NCBI GenBank assembly: GCA_022316685.1
Contig: JAKJHU010001334.1
Coordinates: forward strand, 16,650-80,649
From: Progne subis subis
Lineage: Eukaryota > Chordata > Aves > Passeriformes > Hirundinidae
Direction: 5' to 3'
DNA: 64,000 nt
Numbering within the stretch: position 1 is the stretch's first letter; every line of letters begins with the position of its first letter. Shown one piece after another: positions 12,801 through 25,815 of the stretch. A program made the position numbers and the translations under genes. The notes beneath the pieces are model-generated. The model saw only the letters and a list, made by a program, of their open reading frames with translations. It did not search any database and had not been told where the DNA came from.

Positions 12801-14530
12801 ATTGCTAAAATTCTTATTGACCTCATATTTTTATATATTAATTTCATCAGAGTAGTTTGTTCTTCATTTTACTCTTGCAATTTCCTTTTTTTTCAGTTTG
12901 ATGCAAAGTTTTTTTTGTTGTTGTTGTTTTTTTAAACTTGCAGAAACCCTTTCCATGTTAAAATTTGAAAGACTTTTCCTAAAACATTGCTGCTGCTCTC
13001 CCTCTTCTTTCTTGTATTTTGAAAATTTTAACTCTCACTTATTTGGTGTATTTAATGTGGAGTTGCCTCAGACCTGAGCATACGAATGAGGAGGGTGTGA
13101 AGCTGTCAACAGCTGGAGAGGAGCCTTTGGGCTAGCAGGAGCAGGATGTTAGTTGGATTAAACTGAAATGGTGAGAGGTTGAGGTTTTCCTTATTTGTTT
13201 TAAAGGTGTGGGATAGACCAAATGCACTGCACAGGGGAGGCAGGAAGGGAAGTTGAGCTACTTGACAAGTCAGTAATATGTTGCTTTTTAATCCTCAAAG
13301 CTCAAATTGCTAAGCTTTCAGAAACTTGTGAGCTGACATGCATAATGTGACACAGTTAAAATAGAACTCTAGAAGCTTCTTAGACTTTGAACTTGATTTC
13401 CATTCTGGTTTTGGATGGGAATGAATAACTTTGTGTTTTAGCTTCATTGTAAATTTTCTTCTTTTTTTGATGGCTCTTTCAGTATAATCATCAGATAAAA
13501 ATGAGGAGTAAAAAGTTTATTGGGTTTTAGGGACTTGGAATGTGTGAGTGCTCTTAGGAATTCTGCCACATGGCCTGCATCTGCTAAGTTACTAAATTAA
13601 TCTTGTTTATCCACCTTGCTAATGTAGTGACTAAATCCTGCTCATGTTCCAGTGTCGTGGATTATATTAGGTTCATTGTTCACCTTGCGAAAGGGGACAC
13701 AGGAAAGGAACACAGAGTTGCTTTTGAAGTGTTGAGATGGTGCATTTTTTGTGTAAAACGTTACACGAGTCCGTACTGCAGCTCTTGGACAAACTATTTT
13801 AAGTGCCCTGTTCCTCTGAAGCTGCTTTGTTGGCTCTTGTAGGGGATTGATGGCTGGGAAGAAGAGGGAAGAGGCCACCTCTGGCTCAGCTTGTTCTTGC
13901 CTGTTTCATGATGGTGTGTGGCCTGCCTGATCTTGGCCCACTGCAAAGAAAATACCTTGAAAAGTCTAATATTAGTCCTTAAAGTAGCTTGCAGATGAGC
14001 TTGGTAGTTAAATCTAAGTGTTTGTTAACCTTTTGGCCAACGTTGTGAGTTCTCTGGGGAGAATGTTGTTCAACGAAGCCAGACCAATTTTAATCTATGT
14101 CAAATGAAGCTGCTGGAAATCCATCATTCCTGGAGCGTATCTGTTAAAGAGGCAGTGAAACCTGAAGTTAGGATTGAGGAATGGCAATGTAATTCCAGTC
14201 CTCCTTAAAAGCTTGATGCGGAAATGTCTATATTGCTGTAGAAAAATATTAACACTCATACGAACAGGTGTAATTCTTGTGCCTTCCAAAAGAGGTATAG
14301 AATAGCCTTAGAAAACAATATTGTCTGGCTTTGTGCAAGACTTCTGGTTTGTGTGGCTAGCACCGGGATTAGCACTGATCTTAAAGGGAATCGTTGGATT
14401 CTGGTGCTGCTAAGTGAGGCTTGGCCACCACCCAGCCACTAATGGAGTCGTGTTGGCTCAGCTCGAACCAGATAAGGAACAAAAGTATTTTCTTTCAAAT
14501 CCAAATGGAAAAAACATCGAGGTGGTGGTT

Positions 14531-14531
<1 letters not shown>

Positions 14532-14567
<36 letters not shown>
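14532..14567 (+). repeat. Poly-T run (36 T)
   Basis: Uninterrupted run of 36 T between GGTGGTGGTTG and GGTGGGG. Frames crossing it give poly-Phe and are not genes. Confidence 0.9.
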
Positions 14568-14568
<1 letters not shown>

Positions 14569-16338
14569 GTGGGGTACTGGCAGCGCATCTGGCGCTGGAC
14601 AACCTAACAAGAGCACTTGTTACCAAGGTGTTTCAGAGTAAAGCGAGGAAGCAGGCAGCTGCTCCTGCCTCTTTTGCTGTACTTCTAAATAGTTGCATCC
14701 AAACATGAAAGAAGTACAATGTACTGATATGAGCAATGCCAAAGAAAAAATTAAAAGCCCTGGTGTCCTTGGATCCCTCCCTTCTCTCCTTGGAAATCTG
14801 TCTTCAGCCTTTTGGTCAAAATATTTAGCAGATGCTTAGTTTCTTTTAGTGTTTTAGAAGGTGAATCTTTGAAATTGCTCTGCCGTATGATTTGCCAGGA
14901 TTCCTTTGTATTCAGCAGTGTTATTGTTTGGTTCATCGTTAAAGTGCTCTTTGATCTTGAATGCCCCATTCCTCCCTTTCCGTGGTAACAGCAGCTTGAA
15001 ACAAGCGATAACCCTATTGCTGCTTCCTTTGTCTTTCTGTTTGGTGTTACTTTGTAAAATCTGGGGATTAAAGGGAATAAAATAGTTATTCTTCAGTAGG
15101 CCACAGCGGTATTCCCGTAACGTTTGTAACTAACTGGTCATGCTGTTTGATACATAATTGTGCTCAGGTGCTTTCTTATTCTAGTGTTTGTGGCTGGAAT
15201 CCATTGGGGTTTGCAGGCGGCTGTATAATGCATACTGGTCTTGCAGGCTCCCAAGCTGGTGTGGAACAATGCTGGGATGTATCTGTCAGTGCCAGACAAA
15301 TAATTTTGCTCTAGTAAAGGTCTTCTGACACATCGTGGAAGAAAGCCAAGTTACATTTATGATATTTCTAATTTAAGCAACAATGTTCAGCATTTAAGTT
15401 GTGGCACAATAGTCAGAGACTAGAGTACTTAATCAGTATCTAGTTTGTTTTTATAAATGCTTATAGTTGGGTGAATTTCTGTGTGTGTACTGTAGGACAT
15501 TTGGAATTTATCTGAACGGTTTCATGTTGTTTGTCCCACAGTGAAAGGTTTGACTGCAAGTGATCTCATATATCTCACTCTAGCTGTGATTTGTCAGGTG
15601 ACAAGAAAGTTCACCACAAGGTTATGTTGTCTTTTTTGTTGTTGTTGTTTCCAGCCACTATCCTTGTATTTTTTCCTGTCCCTCAACAAAAAAGAAATCA
15701 GTATTCTTGCTCTGACCTTCTGAGAAAGTTTTCTTCCATTGCTACTTGATATTCAGTTTTGATTTTGCTCCAGTGTCTTCTTACCCTTTGTTGAAAGTGC
15801 CAAGTTCTTAAACTCTAGAAAATCTTTTCTTGTTTTCTTCCAGGTGGTGTTTCAATAGTCAGGTATCTGCAGCTTTTCTTCGTTCTGTGACCCAAATCCC
15901 CAACTCCCTCCCACTCACTGATTGGTTCCAAAATTTTCTGTATGGTTCTTAAACATTTCAGAAATTACTTGTGGAAAGATATTGCAAAAATTTAATGTGT
16001 CTTCATGGTTTTAATGAAGAACTCTGCAAATATAGCTTTGATGTGTTAAAAGGTTACTGCTTCCAACAACATAGTCAGTCCTTGGGTCAGTAATTTCCAA
16101 TCCCCGAGCAGATTCAGTAAAGAAGAATGTATAAATGTGGTTTTCTGATCCAGTGAGAAGTTGAGTGTTTTAATTCAGCTCAAGCTGACTGAAGATGTTG
16201 GACTTTGCACTGAAAGAGTCATATGGGTGTGGCCATAGGTTTTGTTTGCTGTCCCTGTCACAAGAGAGGTGGCAGCACTCTAGAAAGGCTCATAAACTCA
16301 CTAATATGTGTTCAATCTGTGGTGGGAAACGGGAATGT

Positions 16339-16354
16339 TGTGTGTGTGTGTGTG
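16339..16354 (+). repeat. (TG)8 microsatellite
   Basis: Eight uninterrupted TG units in intronic DNA. Confidence 0.9.
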
Positions 16355-18188
16355 GTGCTGCACAAGTCTCTTAGCATGTACCTTGCTCAATGTTACTTGA
16401 ATGCTTCACCTCTATAAGTAGGAGAAAACATAATAAACAATTCCTTCCTCTAGTGTGGGGCTGGCTCTCATATGACAGGGCTTTGGGAGGGATTATCGGA
16501 TTCAAGAAAATTTAATAAGTTTGGGAGAGTCTGTGTTGTTGGAACCGTTCTCCCATAAATAAACTCTCTTCAGCCTTGTGCTGTGACCTGGATCACAAGT
16601 AAGCACAACATTAGATAGTTAAGAACCTTGTTATTTTCCATATTTAAGCCTTTCGCAGCCAACAGAACTCGTTTCTTTCACTGTCTGCTTTGTGAACAGC
16701 TGTTCGGCCCACCAGACATTTGAATTAAAACACCCGTGTTTCCTTTCGCATGGGAGTTAGGTTACTGCTTCCTTCAGCCTTCTTATCCTTGTTATTTCAA
16801 TCCCGTGCAGCATCCTGCTAACATCATGTGTTGGAGGGCACACGCACAGGTTTAGGAGGGAACAGCTCTGTTATGCAATGGGCGAGGAGAGGACTAATGA
16901 GAAATGGGTGAAAAGAAAGGAAAAAGCAACAAAAAGCTCTTTTTTTGACTTAACCTTTTAAGTGGTTGAACTGAACTTACAGTATGTGAGATTGTACTAT
17001 GACGTGATAAAATACATGATGTGTTGGATGCAGGACTGGTAATAAAATTGGGTGGTATTTTTGTTTGTTGTTGGTAAAAAACAAACAAAAACAAACAAAA
17101 CACACCCAAAGAAATTACCTCCCTCCTAAAACTAGAACAAAAAAGCCCAAGCTTGTAATCTTTTAGTGCCTGTTAATATTAAAGAGCAAAGTGCTTAGCT
17201 GGCCTGTTAAAAGTTCTTCTTAACCCTTCAGAACTACATGTGATAAGGAAAAGATTATAGATTAACTAAATACTTTAAGTTGTCCTTAACTTTGGCTGGC
17301 AACAAAAATGTGAGTAAAACCTTCACTACTGGATAGAGGTGTACCAGGACATCCTTTTTTTTTTTTCCCTACTGAGCAATTCAGTCCTTCTAGAACTTGT
17401 GAAATTCCCAACCTGCACATGTCAGCACAACAGAAAATTGTGTGTATGCTGTTTATTTACAGCTTTATGAGTTTCAGTGAGGGTTTGTCACAATGATATT
17501 GTGACTGAATATGGAGTCTGATTACTTCCTGAAGAATATAAGAGTCTAGCCTCTGATCCTCAAATTGTCAAACGTTAGTGGGTAAAATTGGGGTTGCTGG
17601 AAATTTTTTATATTGAAAACAGTTATATAAAGCTAATTTTAATGCTGTACAGCATTTGGCAGAGTTTAACTCCACGGGGTTTCTAGTTCAAGTGCAACAG
17701 TTCTTTTTTATTTGGTTTATGTGTATTTATGTATAAAGGTTTCACTAGTGGAGCTCTCTCTCTGTGTACAGTATCTAGAAAATTCCAAGATGTGTATTTT
17801 TGCTGCCGAGTATATGAGTGAATTCAGGTTAGTAGTGCAAGAGAACTGGTACAACTACACTGGGTGTTGTGCCCTTAACTTCTGTGATTACAGATCTCTT
17901 TTCACGGCCTGTGCCATTACTTGAAGTGAACTGTAAGGATAGATGTAATACTGTACACATGATCACATGCACTGTCTACTGTATAGCCTTGCATAAAGGT
18001 ATCTGTGTGACAAATTCCTTATCAGGAGAGAGTTAGGCAACAGTGCATCCACTGATCTAATCCTGCAATGTCCTTAGGCAGACCTGTGTTAAGAGTTTCT
18101 TGTAAGTTGGTTATTCTAGGCATAGAGAGATCTACTGGCCTACTTAAAATGACTGCTTACTCTTCAATCTGTGCTTTTTTTCTTGCAG

Positions 18189-18284
18189 ACCTTTCAGCAG
18201 CCCAGAGAAAATTTGCCCATTCTCTGAGAGACTTTAAATTTGAATTCATTGGTGATGCAGAGACTGATGATGAAAGATACATAG
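18189..18284 (+). CDS. ARHGAP10: ARHGAP10 exon 1 of window, BAR domain
   Basis: Exon of 96 bp between TTGCAG and GTAGGT. It enters with two bases of a split codon (probably Asn or Asp) and then reads [19 protein letters not shown] and [12 protein letters not shown], about residues 53-83 in the first long BAR helices. The GDAETDDE block is a hallmark of the GRAF family. It leaves one base (G) that joins AT of the next exon to make Asp. A second, better-looking donor (GTAAGA) starts 4 nt downstream; only the upstream donor keeps the conserved frame. Confidence 0.97.
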
Positions 18285-21200
18285 GTAGGTAAGACGTGAC
18301 TATGAGTGGCTCTATTTTGTCAATGCCATCCTGCAACATGATTAAACTTTTTTTTATTGTTTTGTATTACAGATGCATCACTCCACGAGTTTTCAAACTT
18401 TTTAAAGAATCTTGAAGAACAAAGAGAAATTTTGGTGAGTTGCAATAAATTGCTTAAAATCTATGTACATAGCAAAGAGATAAACAGTAGCTGAAGTTTT
18501 TTATTGCTTTGTTAACCACCAAGGTGTTGATATCACTGACTTAACAGTGGGAGTTCTCATTGTGCAGCCTCTGGTTCTGTAGGCTAGAGTACAGACAACA
18601 ACTAGTCCTCGTTAAAGAAGGAATTTGTATGGTAGGGATGGATAAATATGAGTTGGTTTAAAATAGTCATGCCTGGCTTAATTATGGCTGGGGTGAATGG
18701 GAAAACCGCCATAAACCAGTAAATGCCAAATGAAAGAGTTAATGCTGTGGCAGGGGACACTCAGGTCCTGGCAGTTGGCCAACTTTGGATCCAGGATCCC
18801 TGTAGCTCCACCTCAATGCTCATGTGGATCTGGGATCACCCTTTGTATTTATGTAGTAGCAGACTTAGAAACCTTTACCTTGTCTTTGAACTTGGTGGTG
18901 GGAGGTTGGAGCTGCAGACAGTTGATCTGTTGTGTAAAAGCTCTGTGTTCTTCATTCTGTTGCCTGTGATTGCTTGGGGTGTAATTAGTGAAATATGGCT
19001 CTTTTTGGCTCTACACACAGCAGGGGCTGAGAGCTCTGCAAAACACCTTGCTACCTGGTTTTCCTAACTTTTCTAGAAGATGGGAGGTTTCTTTCTGGTT
19101 CTCAGCAGCTGCATGTCCAGCTTTTGTTTCAGAGAAGGGGTTCATAGATCAGCTGCTGTGTACCCAGTTTTCTTCTGAGTCAGATCAAACTCTCCATCTG
19201 GGAAATGTGCTTGGATCTGACTTGATAGCAATTGCTGTCAGAATTGCTAATTCTTGGTATTTGTTGTGCGATTATATCTTTGCCTTCCTGGAAATCAGTG
19301 ATCCCTTGGCATCCCTGAGAGGAAGCTGAGACTAATCTGCTGTGTTCCCTGTTGCTTTCTGACAGAAGCTGTGCCTGCAGTGCAGGAATTTGTAGATAAG
19401 TGATAAAAGAACTTGTGAACAATTCTTTTTCCCATGCTTCTCTCTCCAGTCCTGATCCCAGTAATAGTCATGGGTTCTTTTAAGTGGTATGTTCTGTTCT
19501 GGTATGCTGTTCCGATCTGGAACCACATTTGGGTCTGAATTAGGGTCAGTGTGGTTCTTCTCACTTTCCTGAAAACTGTCTTTACATAGTAGAGACAATT
19601 TCTCAGTGTTTTGAGTTGTTTTGCCAAATTGTATTGATTGGCTCAAGTATGCCTTAATACTACTTTTGTTTTTCATAATTCTACAGTATAGTCTTTACTC
19701 TGCTTTTTCCTGCCATCCATAACTGTTTTATTTTAATGAATTGCATAAATCTAATTAGTGAAAATCTTTATGAAGTTTTATAATGAAAAATACTTCATGA
19801 ACTGCCATATGATATCAGGCTTTTGAGGGATGACTTAAGAATTACACAGCACATTTCAGTGACTGTATCAATAGCTCTTCAGCAGGGATAGATCATTACC
19901 ACAGCAGGCTGTGCAGAATCCAGTGCTGTCTGTCTGGATTGTAAAACACTTCCCTTGTTCAAACTGAATGCCATGAAATTGTACTAACTTACTTTTTGGT
20001 GTGATGCCCATGCTTACACAGAAGGTGCTATCATACTGAAAGCTAACTAGTGTCAGTTTCTTGGTAGAGAAAGGGTGAAACGCTGTTTTTGTTAGAACTG
20101 TGATTGATAAAAAACAGGGAGTATAAATTGTAATGCGGAAAACATTCAATACCAAATAGGAACAGAATATATTCTCTGAGTTACCAGATGTGTGGCCTTT
20201 TTATTGCATCTGTAGCCTAGCAAATGCTATGTATCATTTCTGGAGTGAGCTCATGTAACAATGGCCATAAGTCTCTGAGAAAATGATTGTGTGGTGACTG
20301 GAAAAGAGAATTTCCAGCATCTGCTCCTCTGACTTCTTTTTTTGTTGTTGTTTTGGTTTTTTTTGACTTCTCAGTGGATGTTTTAACAGTGGCATGAGCT
20401 CTAGAGATACTCCCGTGGAGAATATTAGGGCATGTTGCATTCACAGATGTTTGGAATGTGGTCAGGGATCCAAAGACTTTCCATTAAGATGCAAAGGGTA
20501 TAGCGGGATTTTTTTTCCAAAAGCATTCAGGCTTTGTTAAAAATGCTCATAATTGAGCATTTCCCCCCTTACTATTTTGAAGATGACCAGAGGATTTTGA
20601 ACTGCTCTCTTCAGTGTCAGTGAATAGTTAAATAGATATATTTCAGTCCCATAAAGTAAAATTAAAGAAATCAATGAATAACTACAGGACTGGGGGCATT
20701 TCAGACACTGCTGTGCATTTCAGTTTTTTAGGTACTTGGGAAGAGGGTTTTTTTTTTTCAAAACCACATTGTAAGTGAAACAAATTTGCATTTAAAAGAC
20801 ATTCTAGACTGAAAGTAAATGCTCATCATCCACACTTCTCATGATTTTCTGAAATTGTGGTGAATCCAGAATCCATAAAACTTGTTGTCAGTGTTTATAA
20901 TGAATGATGACCAAAAAGGTAAATTTATCTGGTGAATATTTATTTGGTGAACATAATTTCATTCGGATGTTGGAGTCTTGCTTGCACTTCATGGCTTTTC
21001 CATTTCTCCCATCTCCTTCAAAAATTGCTGGAATTATATCCCAGGTGTCAAAGGATTTAGTTACATATGAAAAGGGATGTCGGCAATAATCCAAACATTT
21101 CACTGAAATTATTACAGAGTGGTCAATATAAAACCAAATTACATTTTTCCGTAGCACTGTAGCTTGGTGATGCTCCCCAGGGCAGATATGAAACAAATCA

Positions 21201-24200
21201 CTTTGTCCCTGAGAACATTCTGGAAATTATTTTTACATGTTGAGGGTGAATGGAGTCATAGGACTTGGATTCTGCTCCTTTGGCATTGCAGAGGAGCTGT
21301 GGAAGTTCAGGGATGACAGGGAACTTGGCAAGGTGGTAGGAAGAGGTGGGGATGAGCAAGGCCCAGCATGGTGATGCTCAGGTGCTCTGTCCCAGCACTC
21401 AGCTGTTCCTTTGCTTACCAGGGAGAGCACCAAGCCCTCCCTCCCAGCCCCGGTTTTCCTGGCAGCAGAAAGGAGCTTTGATTCTTGTGAGGGACTGAGA
21501 ACAGCAGGCTTCACTCTCTGCCCTCATCTGAGCTGTGGTGACAAGCAGAGAAGCGTTACCTGGTAGGTACCAATAGCCTGTGGTTGTTGGTCCTTTCCTT
21601 CACACCTCCCTTTCTCCATCCCAGGCTTCTCCTAAATCACCAGCTTGCCCTGTTGATTCCAGTCTTGCTAAGTCATAGCCAAAGTTGATAGCTCTTGTAT
21701 TGTTCCCTCAGTAATCTTTGCAGTGCTTGGCACTCCTGCTGTGGTCACCTTGGTGCGCTGGCTTTGAGTGCTTTCCCTCCTTGGAGTTCCTCTGTCCTGC
21801 CCTTTATCTTCTTCTGGAGTTCACATGATCTTTTTCAAGAGTTGGTCTAACCTACTCTTAAAAAAGTTCCAGGAACATGGATTTCTCTATATTCTGATGT
21901 CTAGTCTTCATTTGTTTCACCTCATGTTCATACTGAGTGTACTACAAGTTAAGCTGGGAAATTTTTGAGAATTTTTCTAGAGTAGTCATCAAATAAAATT
22001 GATCACCTTTCCTTCATAGTAGTATTTTCATGGTTACCCTTTCCAAGTTGTGCTTTACGTCTGCATTTTTCCGTGTTCAATTTAGTTGCGCTGTGTTTAG
22101 ACCTTCTGTCCTTTATGTTAGAATTACTGCTTTCTCCTCCTCTTCTTGCTTTCAAGTTGCCGCTATGTTTGCTCTTCTGCCATCCTCTGGGACCTGCTTA
22201 CCTGTCCCTTTAGTTTGCTTTGCTGATTTCCTAAACTATTCTGAAGCAAAGCCCCTTCTGACTTGAATGCAATTAATACTTCAGTTGTATAATGTAGGAG
22301 TACATCTAATGGCTCTTAAGGAGTCCTTATTCCCCTTAACACCTGTTTTTTCCCCACTTTGTTAGATAGTTGGCTATAATTTAACTGAGGGTTTTTTCCT
22401 TTGTGGAGGTAGTTAAAATCTGTTGTCTTATACTCCATCGTTGATTTAACACTCAGTTCTATAATGGTTTTATAGCTTCCTCCCTCTCTTCAGATATACA
22501 TGAAGAACCCCTTTTCTTTATGGTTTTTTTTTTTGTTTGTTTGTTTGTTTGTTTGTTTTTTTTTTTTTTTTTTTGCCATTGCCAAGTAAAATGCTTTTTG
22601 TCTTCTTTCTAACTTTGCACCTAAGTACTCGCCTATTTCCTTTTTAATCCATCACAGTTCTCTTTGTATAGGATTTTTGATCCAATTATATTCACCTTAC
22701 TATATTTCCTGTGATTTCCCAAGGCAATATAACAAGTCGTTTTACTTTGATAAGTTCTCTCCTATTTCCTGCTGTATTTTTTACACACTGCTATTCCTTC
22801 ACGTGTCTTAAGAGGAAAGGTACTATGCAGCTCTATTTTAAAGTCTTTTCCCTCCCATTTTTAATTTTTTTTTTTTCTTTGCAAAAGAAAGGTTTGTTCT
22901 TATGCCATGGGTATCTTTGCAATTTTGCCCTCTGAAAATTTCCTTTGCATTCTTTGTCAGTTTTAACAGGTTGGCAGAATCAAATCCAGATTAACATCTC
23001 TCTGAAAACCAGAGTTATTCCTGGCGTAAAGCAGGAACGCAAGAAATTTCTCTATGGATTTTTAAAGAAATATCTCTGTAAAGTCACTCTTTTATTATTT
23101 TTAAAATTTCTTCTTAAAAATGATGGGGGAGAGGGTTTCTCAGTTGTGCTTTCAGAAGTTGCTAACATTTAAAGGTGTACACTCACAAGGTTAAAGATAT
23201 ACTTTAAGTAATCTGTACAAATATGTACATTTACTTATTTATTCTTACTTAAACTATCTCTTATGATTAGATATTGAAGTGCATGAGTATTTATTTCACA
23301 GGTGAAGTGCTCACTTAACACACCGTGTTTTAGAGTAGCTAACTCTGTTAGCTTTTGTCCAGTGACTTTCATATCTGGATTTGATTCAGCAGTTGACCGC
23401 TGTGAAGATGGTGGTGTTAATTTTTTTAAGCTTTTCTTTGGCACTCCTGCATGTGGGTATTTAGGGGTTTGTAAAATCTTAATCTGTTTTGAAGTAATCT
23501 GAAGAAATCTCTGTGAGGGAGCAATCAGTTTACTTACTGATGTAGAGTAAAAAAATACCCTATATTTGGATGTGTGATGCAGTCAAGATCTGTTCAGTAG
23601 GAGTGCAAGGCGTTATGCTCCCTATGTTCAGATCCTTTTAAGTCTGCTGACAGTGCAGACTGCTAAATATATCTGCCAAGACAGTGGAAATGACATAATT
23701 GTTGACCACTTCTGAAAAATTAGGCTGCCAACAGTACACTGAATATCTCAGATGCAGAGATAGAGATGCGAATGAAACAACATCTCAGGAACAGCATTTG
23801 AGTACCTTAATTGCAGGATCTACATTATTTTCTTTCCTGCACAAGTTTTCCAATTTCCTAAAACATTTTCCAGTTTTAAAAAGCAGAACGGTTTGTGCCA
23901 TATCCTATTGCCCAGCCTTCACTTTTCCTCTGCTGGTCATGAGACCAGATGACAATCGTGTAATTATCAGAATGTGGAATGCAGATTAGAACTATGAGTA
24001 TTTCAGGTACATCTTGCTCTGTTTGGGTGCTTCCTGACACTGAATGCTTAATTTATTTGTTGGCTTTTGAATTTCATATACAGTCTTCTGAAACAGCTTT
24101 GTGAATATGAACTTGTGCACATTAATCTATAAACTAAGTATGTCTTGTCTGTACAACAGAAGAAAAGAGTGCAAAGCCAGATCTGGGTGAAAAAAGCTGT

Positions 24201-25772
24201 CAAGTTCTGTTACCACTGGCTTCCTCTTCCAGATAACTCTGTGGTCTCACATGCATCAACATAATTCACTAGAGAATTTTCATTCTGTTAGTTCATCATT
24301 GGGAAATGTTTGGAATTTGCATTGTAAAACTGTCACCAGTTTGGATTTTGCTGGTTGTTAATAACACCACTGTTTCTTCTGGAGGAAAGCGCTGACAATT
24401 GAGCAATTCATTCTTGACTGAACACTGATGCTGTTGTTCGCTGCTGCATTCCTTGACTTTCAGAGGCATCTTTTTGCTCAGTGGTGAGCTTTGCCATGCA
24501 CCAAGAAAATGGGCATTATTCAGTTTTCTTTTCTGAGCAGACTTTTTGCTTGTTCAGAATCACATACCATGTCTATGGTATGAGAACCAGACCAGTGTTC
24601 TGGTGTGTTGTGGTTTGCTAAGGGAAGGTCTTTCTTAGAGGAGTTATCCCCAGCTTTCCTCCACTGCAGATGGGGAAAGCTGATTTGTTGCAGTGTGTGA
24701 AAGCCTTTTTCTCTTGTTTCTCTTTATGTTGTGTTCTTGTTTGTTATTATTATGGCTTTGTAGTATTTTTCTCTTTATAGTCGAATGTATTGCCTAAGAA
24801 TAAACTCATTCAGAAGACAGGACTTTTAAATAGCTTTCAGTAAATAATGTTTACTGAACCCACTGTCTATTTAATTATCTTTTTTTAAAGAAAGGAAATT
24901 ATTTATTATTTCCTTTCTTAAATCTGATTTTGGAGGGCAGCAGTTTCATGACAAGAGAATGCGGGCAGCACTTCAGAGCAGGGCACATCATAGCAGATGG
25001 GACATATGAGCCCTTTTAGCTGTCTGTCCTTTAGGTTAGTCATGAACTTCCAGGAGATGAACAGGAAATAACTTTTCAGTAGAAGGGTGAACTCAGGAGT
25101 CCCGCTGTTGTCTTTCCTGTAAGCCAAGGTGCTGCTTGTGAAAGAATTAGGAAGTGCAGAGGACAGCATTTTACCTGTATTGAGGTCTGTGAGTCAATGG
25201 TCTAGGAAATTCCCCTGGGAACAGTTGAGAAACTTGTTTCTTCTTACCCAATCCCGAGGGGTAGTTTTCTGGAACACCTAAGAGGGAGGTGATGTGTTTT
25301 GTTACAGATGCCTCCTGGGGCTTCAGTAGTGCACAAAATATTTTGTCTCTAAGTCAGATGTATCACCTGTCCCCCTGGCCCTTTTTTTATCAGATGGCTT
25401 CCTCCGCAGCAAAGGATGTCACTTTTTTATAGCCTCTGCATTCATGCAAAGACACACAAGTGTTAATGTGCTATGAGACCTTCTTAAAAATCCCTTAGTC
25501 TATGCAAGCCTTCTAAAACCCAAAGAACTCCTATGTCTGTATTCTCAATGTGTACCTGAGACCCATATGTTATCTAAGATTTTAAAGCTACAGGGAACAC
25601 TCTAGAGCAGGGAGAAACTCCAGACATATTTACTAGAAGAAAACTTGATTTGAAAGCAAAATAATGAGCTTTGAGGATGGGTTGCAACTGTCTGCCATCA
25701 TCAGTGCTCCAACTAAATATGAACCCAGTGCTTGAGGAGTGGTTATAGTGGTTATAATACATATATTATGTC

Positions 25773-25815
<43 letters not shown>

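Larger units (their letters stand above)
1..18188 (+). other. Intron upstream of the first visible exon (partial)
   Basis: This 18-kb stretch should be the 3' part of the intron between the first coding exon and exon 1 of this window, since the family's N-terminal residues (about 1-52) are not visible in it. It holds two CR1 fragments, one solo LTR, A/T homopolymers, a short TG run and an inverted homeodomain-type motif, each listed separately. Open frames here reach only about 120 codons and resemble no protein I recognise; the longest overlaps a CR1. The intron ends in a T-rich tract and TTGCAG at 18183-18188. Confidence 0.8.
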
